From Stenotrophomonas maltophilia (GTDB taxonomy: Bacteria; Pseudomonadota; Gammaproteobacteria; Xanthomonadales; Xanthomonadaceae), in NCBI RefSeq assembly GCF_003970865.1, contig NZ_RXLZ01000033.1:1-54552 (forward strand): 54,552 bases of DNA. The letters are read 5' to 3'. Numbering within the stretch: the first letter of the stretch is position 1; each line of letters starts with the position of its first letter. The notes beneath the pieces were generated by a model. The model searched no databases. It saw nothing but the letters and a program-made list of their open reading frames with translations, and was not told the origin of the DNA. Below are positions 51,644 to 54,552 of the stretch, piece by piece. A program made the position numbers and the translations under genes.

Positions 51644-52050
51644 GCGTGTCGACCAAGGTCGACGCCTACCGGGTGCACGATGGCGGACGGAACTGACGGA
51701 CTGCTTTGGTAGATGCCGACCTTGGTCGGCGCTTTTGATGCGTGTCGACCAAGGTCGACACCTACCGGGGCACGATGGCGGACGGAATTGACGGACTGCT
51801 TTGGTAGATGCCGACCTTGGTCGGCGCTTTTGATGCGTGTCGACCAAGGTCGACACCTACCGGGGCACGATGGCGGACGGAACTGACGGACTGCTTTGGT
51901 GGATGCCGACCTTGGTCGGCGCTTCTGATGCGTGTCGACCAAGGTCGACACCTACCGGGGCACGATGGCGGACGGAACTGACGGACTGCTCTGGTGGATG
52001 CCGACCTTGGTCGGCGCTTCTGATGCGTGTCGACCAAGGTCGACACCTAC
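51644..52050. repeat. Tandem array of SMAG dimers, 95-bp period
   Basis: A 95-bp unit (first unit 96 bp) is repeated head to tail four times plus a terminal partial copy; units start at 51644, 51740, 51835, 51930 and 52025. Each holds one reverse SMAG (GTGTCGACCAAGGTCGACACCTAC) and one forward SMAG-like unit (GTAGATGCCGACCTTGGTCGGC) separated by a conserved spacer containing GGACGGAACTGACGGACTGC. Copies differ at only a few positions, which implies recent tandem amplification. Confidence 0.92.
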
Positions 52051-52067
52051 CGAGGGCGGGTGAACCG

Positions 52068-52090
52068 GTAGCGCCGGGCGGCGCCCGGCG
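52068..52090 (+). repeat. SMAG repeat with CGCCGGGC core
   Basis: A GTAG-headed 23-bp palindrome lies 14 bp before the end of the histidine kinase gene. It may act as its terminator. Confidence 0.75.
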
Positions 52091-52104
52091 TGCGCAGCGG
52101 TGCT

Positions 52105-53424
52105 TCACCCCACCGGCAACCACAACGTCGCACGCAGGCCGGGCTGCGCATTTTCCAGCGCCAAGCGCCCGCCATAACTGGCGGCGATATCGCCCACGAT
52201 CGCCAGGCCCAAACCGCTGCTGCCTTCGCGCTCATCCAGGCGTACACCACGTTGTGTGACCTGTGACAGCGCGTCCGTGGCCAGGCCCGGGCCGTCGTCA
52301 CGCACTTCGATGCGTAACTGCCCATCGCTGGCTTCCGCTCCGACAGTCACCTGCTGTTGCGCCCACCGCCCGGCGTTGTCCAGCAGATTGCCCAGCATCT
52401 CTTCCAGATCCGCACTGGCACCGGCGAACTGCAGCGCCGGATCGATGCCTGCCGCCGTGAATGTGATGCCACGTTCGCCATGCACGCGTGCCATCAGCCG
52501 GCACATCGCCTGTGCGACGGCCGCCACGTCGGTGCGCTGGCGATGGTCGGCAGCCAGTCCTGCGGCCAGGTAACGGTCGACACTGGCCTGCATGCGCGCA
52601 CTCTGCTCGCGCACGGTGGCACGCCAGTGCGTGCCGTCGCCGTCAGCTTCGGTGGCCAATACGCTCAGTGGGGTCTTCAGCGCATGCGCCAGATCCTGTG
52701 CACTGGTGCGCGCACGCGCGACCATGCGTTGCTGGTGGTCCAGCAGCGCGTTGAGTTCTTCACCCAGTGGTGCGACCTCCGCGCCCAGTTCCTGCGTATC
52801 GATGCGCTGCGCGTCGCCGCGCCGTACCCGTTCCAGCTGCGCACCGAGGCGATGCAGCGGACGCAATCCGAAGTGCACCTGGCTGGCCAGCACCGCCAGC
52901 CAGGCCGCGACCAGCACGCCCAGCGCGATGGCAGTGCGCTGGCGGAACCCGGCCACATCCGCATCCAGCGCGCTGCGGTCGGTGGCGACCACGGCCACGA
53001 ACGGTTCGCTGGCGCGTGGCAGGCGCACCTGCTGCACGCGTGCGCGCAGGGATTGCTGCAGCGGTCCGGGCAGGTTGCGCGTGGCCGGCCCGGTAGCCGG
53101 CGCCGGCAGGGTTTCATCCCACAGCGAGCGCGACTGCAGCAGCACGCGGCCATCGGCACCGGCGATCTGCCAGTAGGCACCGGAGAACACGCGCTGGAAG
53201 CGCGCGTCATTCGGTTCCTGGCGCAGGCGCAGCTGTCCGTCCGCATCCACTTCGGCCTGCGCCAGCAGGGTCAGCATGTCCTGCTGCAGTTCGTGGTCGA
53301 GGCGGTCACGCGCGCTGCGCTTGAACAGTTCGCCCAGCAGCGCGCTGGCCAGCAGCGAAACCAACAGCAGGCCGGCGCCGCCAGCCAGCAGCAGGCGCCG
53401 TCGCAGCGACGGTTGCCGGCTCAC
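52105..53424 (-). CDS. Two-component sensor histidine kinase (PhoQ/QseC-like)
   Basis: This 439-aa inner-membrane sensor kinase has two helices (11-31 and 166-181) flanking a periplasmic sensor of about 135 residues rich in acidic and aromatic residues. HAMP follows. The phospho-accepting His is H247 in QDLAHALKTPLSVLA. The HATPase domain has the N box (LEEMLGNLLDNAGRW), G1 (VRDDGPGL) and G2 (GSSGLGLAIV). GTG 53424 overlaps the response-regulator stop (GTGA). It is the third gene of a PepSY-RR-HK operon. The sensed signal may be Mg2+ or cationic peptides by analogy with PhoQ; this is inference. Confidence 0.92.
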   Translation of the reverse strand: MSRQPSLRRRLLLAGGAGLLLVSLLASALLGELFKRSARDRLDHELQQDMLTLLAQAEVDADGQLRLRQEPNDARFQRVFSGAYWQIAGADGRVLLQSRSLWDETLPAPATGPATRNLPGPLQQSLRARVQQVRLPRASEPFVAVVATDRSALDADVAGFRQRTAIALGVLVAAWLAVLASQVHFGLRPLHRLGAQLERVRRGDAQRIDTQELGAEVAPLGEELNALLDHQQRMVARARTSAQDLAHALKTPLSVLATEADGDGTHWRATVREQSARMQASVDRYLAAGLAADHRQRTDVAAVAQAMCRLMARVHGERGITFTAAGIDPALQFAGASADLEEMLGNLLDNAGRWAQQQVTVGAEASDGQLRIEVRDDGPGLATDALSQVTQRGVRLDEREGSSGLGLAIVGDIAASYGGRLALENAQPGLRATLWLPVG

Positions 53425-54080
53425 GGCGCGGCCAGCCGCCAGCCCTGGCCGCGCACGGTCTGGATCAGATCGATGCCGAGCTTGCGGCGCACCCGCCCGA
53501 GCAACACGTCCAGCGCGTTGGAGTCCGGGTCGTGGCCGCCGTCGAATACCTGTTCGCCCAGGCGGTCGCGGCCGATCACCTGCCCGCTGTGGTGGATGAA
53601 GTAACTGAGCAGGCGGAACTCCTGCGGACTGAGGGGCAGCGCCTGCCCGTCCAGTTCGAAGCGGCCGGCGTTGACGTCCAGCTGCAGCGGGCCACAGTGC
53701 AGGCGCGGGCTGGCGTGGCCGTGGCTGCGGCGGATCAGGGCGCGCAGCCGCAGCACCAGTTCGTCGGCCTGGAACGGTTTGGTCAGGTAGTCGTCGGCGC
53801 CGGCATCGAAGCCGGCCAGCTTGTCGTGCCAGCGCCCGCGTGCGGTCAGCACCAGCACCGGAAAGCTGCGGCCGTTGCCGCGCCAGCGCTCGATCACGCT
53901 CAGCCCGTCCAGCCCGGGCAGGCCCAAGTCGACGATGGCCGCCTGCAGGTCTTCGATCTGGCCGATCTCCTCGGCCTGGCGGCCGTCGGCGACCACCTGC
54001 ACCACGTAGCCGGCTTGTTCCAGCAGGGGTACCAGGCGCTGTGCCAGTGCGGCATCGTCTTCGGCCAACAGGATGCGCAT
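53421..54080 (-). CDS. OmpR-family response regulator (PhoP-like)
   Basis: This 219-aa response regulator has a receiver domain with the acidic pocket (LLAEDDA), the phosphorylation site D51 in AAIVDLGLPGLDG and K101 in YLTKPF. The winged-helix DNA-binding domain spans ~125-219 (LPLSPQEFRLLSYFIHHSGQVIGRDRLGEQVF, NALDVLLGRVRRKLG, TVRGQGWRLA). The ATG overlaps the stop of the PepSY gene (TGATG), and its stop overlaps the kinase start. It activates or represses targets not seen here. Confidence 0.94.
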   Translation of the reverse strand: MRILLAEDDAALAQRLVPLLEQAGYVVQVVADGRQAEEIGQIEDLQAAIVDLGLPGLDGLSVIERWRGNGRSFPVLVLTARGRWHDKLAGFDAGADDYLTKPFQADELVLRLRALIRRSHGHASPRLHCGPLQLDVNAGRFELDGQALPLSPQEFRLLSYFIHHSGQVIGRDRLGEQVFDGGHDPDSNALDVLLGRVRRKLGIDLIQTVRGQGWRLAAP

Positions 54081-54370
54081 CAGTCGTCGAGCTCCGTCTT
54101 CAGCAGCTTTCCGCTGCGCGCATCATAGTCCAGCTCCACCACCACGCCGTCGCCGCGCAGGATCTCCACTTCGTAGACGCCGTCGTCCAGCTCCACTTCC
54201 AGCAGCTGGCCCGGAAAGCGCTTGAGCGCATCGCGCACCACGCTTTCCAATGGCACGTAGCGGCCCTGCTGCACGGCGCGGCGCGCGACCTGCTGCGCCG
54301 GGTCCTGTACGGGCGCGGCGGCGGTCGGGGCGCTGGCCAGGGCCAGCAGCAGGGGCAGGGTGGAGAGCAT
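54080..54370 (-). CDS. PepSY-domain protein
   Basis: This 96-aa periplasmic protein has a signal peptide (STLPLLLALASAPTAA) and a PepSY-type domain (ARRAVQQGRYVPLESVVRDALKRFPGQLLEVELDDG, VYEVEILRGDGVVVELDYDARSGKLLKTELDD). PepSY proteins commonly precede PhoPQ-like operons in Xanthomonadaceae. Here it is the first gene and overlaps the regulator (TGATG). The start at ATG 54370 fits the signal. It may modulate the sensor kinase or bind its ligand; the role is inferred. Confidence 0.88.
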   Translation of the reverse strand: MLSTLPLLLALASAPTAAAPVQDPAQQVARRAVQQGRYVPLESVVRDALKRFPGQLLEVELDDGVYEVEILRGDGVVVELDYDARSGKLLKTELDD

Positions 54371-54552
54371 CGGGTCGCGGGGAGGGCTGTAGGAACAGGC
54401 GTGCGTGTGGCGGGGGTGACCAACACCCGGCCAAACGGTCGCGCCATGAGGCCTTTCACACCCGGGGGGATTTGTGCGCGCCCGGGGTGGCCGGCCCCCA
54501 AACACGACAAGGAAAACCCCCCCTTTAGAGACCCCCCCCCCCCCCCCCTCTT
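54371..54552. other. Promoter region degrading into low-quality contig end
   Basis: The first part may hold the promoter of the PepSY operon. From about 54440 the sequence shows repeated C and G runs and ends in a C homopolymer, the signature of poor consensus at a contig edge. Confidence 0.7.

Noticed and set aside
51644..52050. Tandem 95-bp array considered as CRISPR or a replication origin iteron set
   Set aside because: Units are far too similar along their whole length, contain two inverted SMAGs each and have no rep or cas genes nearby.
51583..52123. Several minus- and plus-strand frames with repeated peptides across the 95-bp array
   Set aside because: The peptides arise only because the SMAG units lack stop codons; there is no ribosome-binding site or family pattern.

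Overview
The window looks like one complete draft contig from a Stenotrophomonas (S. maltophilia complex) chromosome. It has high GC and Xanthomonadaceae-type gene content: TonB receptors, cyoABCD, an Arr-type rifampin transferase, LpxO, divergent speE/speA, and ComM. Its gene borders carry many GTAG-headed palindromes of the SMAG type, the REP family known from S. maltophilia. Both ends look like poor-quality assembly: G/C-biased, feature-poor sequence over about the first 190 bases and homopolymer C over the last 100.

Layout. (1) 1-5.4 kb: a TonB-dependent receptor with a damaged 5' end, a Tat-exported GH109-like oxidoreductase-fold enzyme and a DKNYY-type protein. (2) 5.6-15.5 kb: tRNA-Arg(CCG), ubiA, an AtoE-like transporter, a tiny glutamine-rich protein, a papain-like hydrolase, a lipoprotein, an M3 peptidase coupled to a TPM-domain protein, an AraC-GyrI regulator with a VOC protein, and a small membrane protein. 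(3) 15.7-19.6 kb: two MocR-type regulators, one in an operon with a thioredoxin-like protein. Each unit is preceded by the same CATACAA-N9-TTGTATG operator. (4) 19.7-24.4 kb: cyoABCD followed by a SCO protein. (5) 24.5-32.1 kb: an orphan small gene, a kexin-like S8 protease without a propeptide coupled to a secreted I9-like partner, two immunity-like genes, a DUF2231/sorbosone dehydrogenase pair, ExoD and a HAD phosphatase. (6) 32.4-36.9 kb: a second TonB receptor and comM. (7) 37-45.3 kb: an accessory stretch between comM and ubiK-glnK. It holds a mini-RHS protein with a small membrane partner, lipoproteins, a class C-like serine hydrolase, a multi-hairpin element ahead of an unrecognised gene, DUF998, a PACE efflux pump and arr. 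(8) 45.4-54.4 kb: ubiK, a P-II protein, a small kinase, lpxO, speE/speA, a DUF6122 protein, a 95-bp tandem array of SMAG dimers, and a PepSY/response regulator/histidine kinase operon.

How the genes work together. UbiA makes an early ubiquinone precursor, UbiK assists ubiquinone synthesis, and CyoABCD consumes ubiquinol. SpeA and SpeE are two polyamine steps read divergently. The envelope theme (LpxO, the PepSY two-component operon, TonB receptors, ExoD) and the resistance theme (Arr, PACE) fit an environmental opportunist. The most promising candidates for new biology are the split protease/chaperone pair, the paired MocR operators, the structured element at 41.8-42.1 kb and the SMAG-dimer array.
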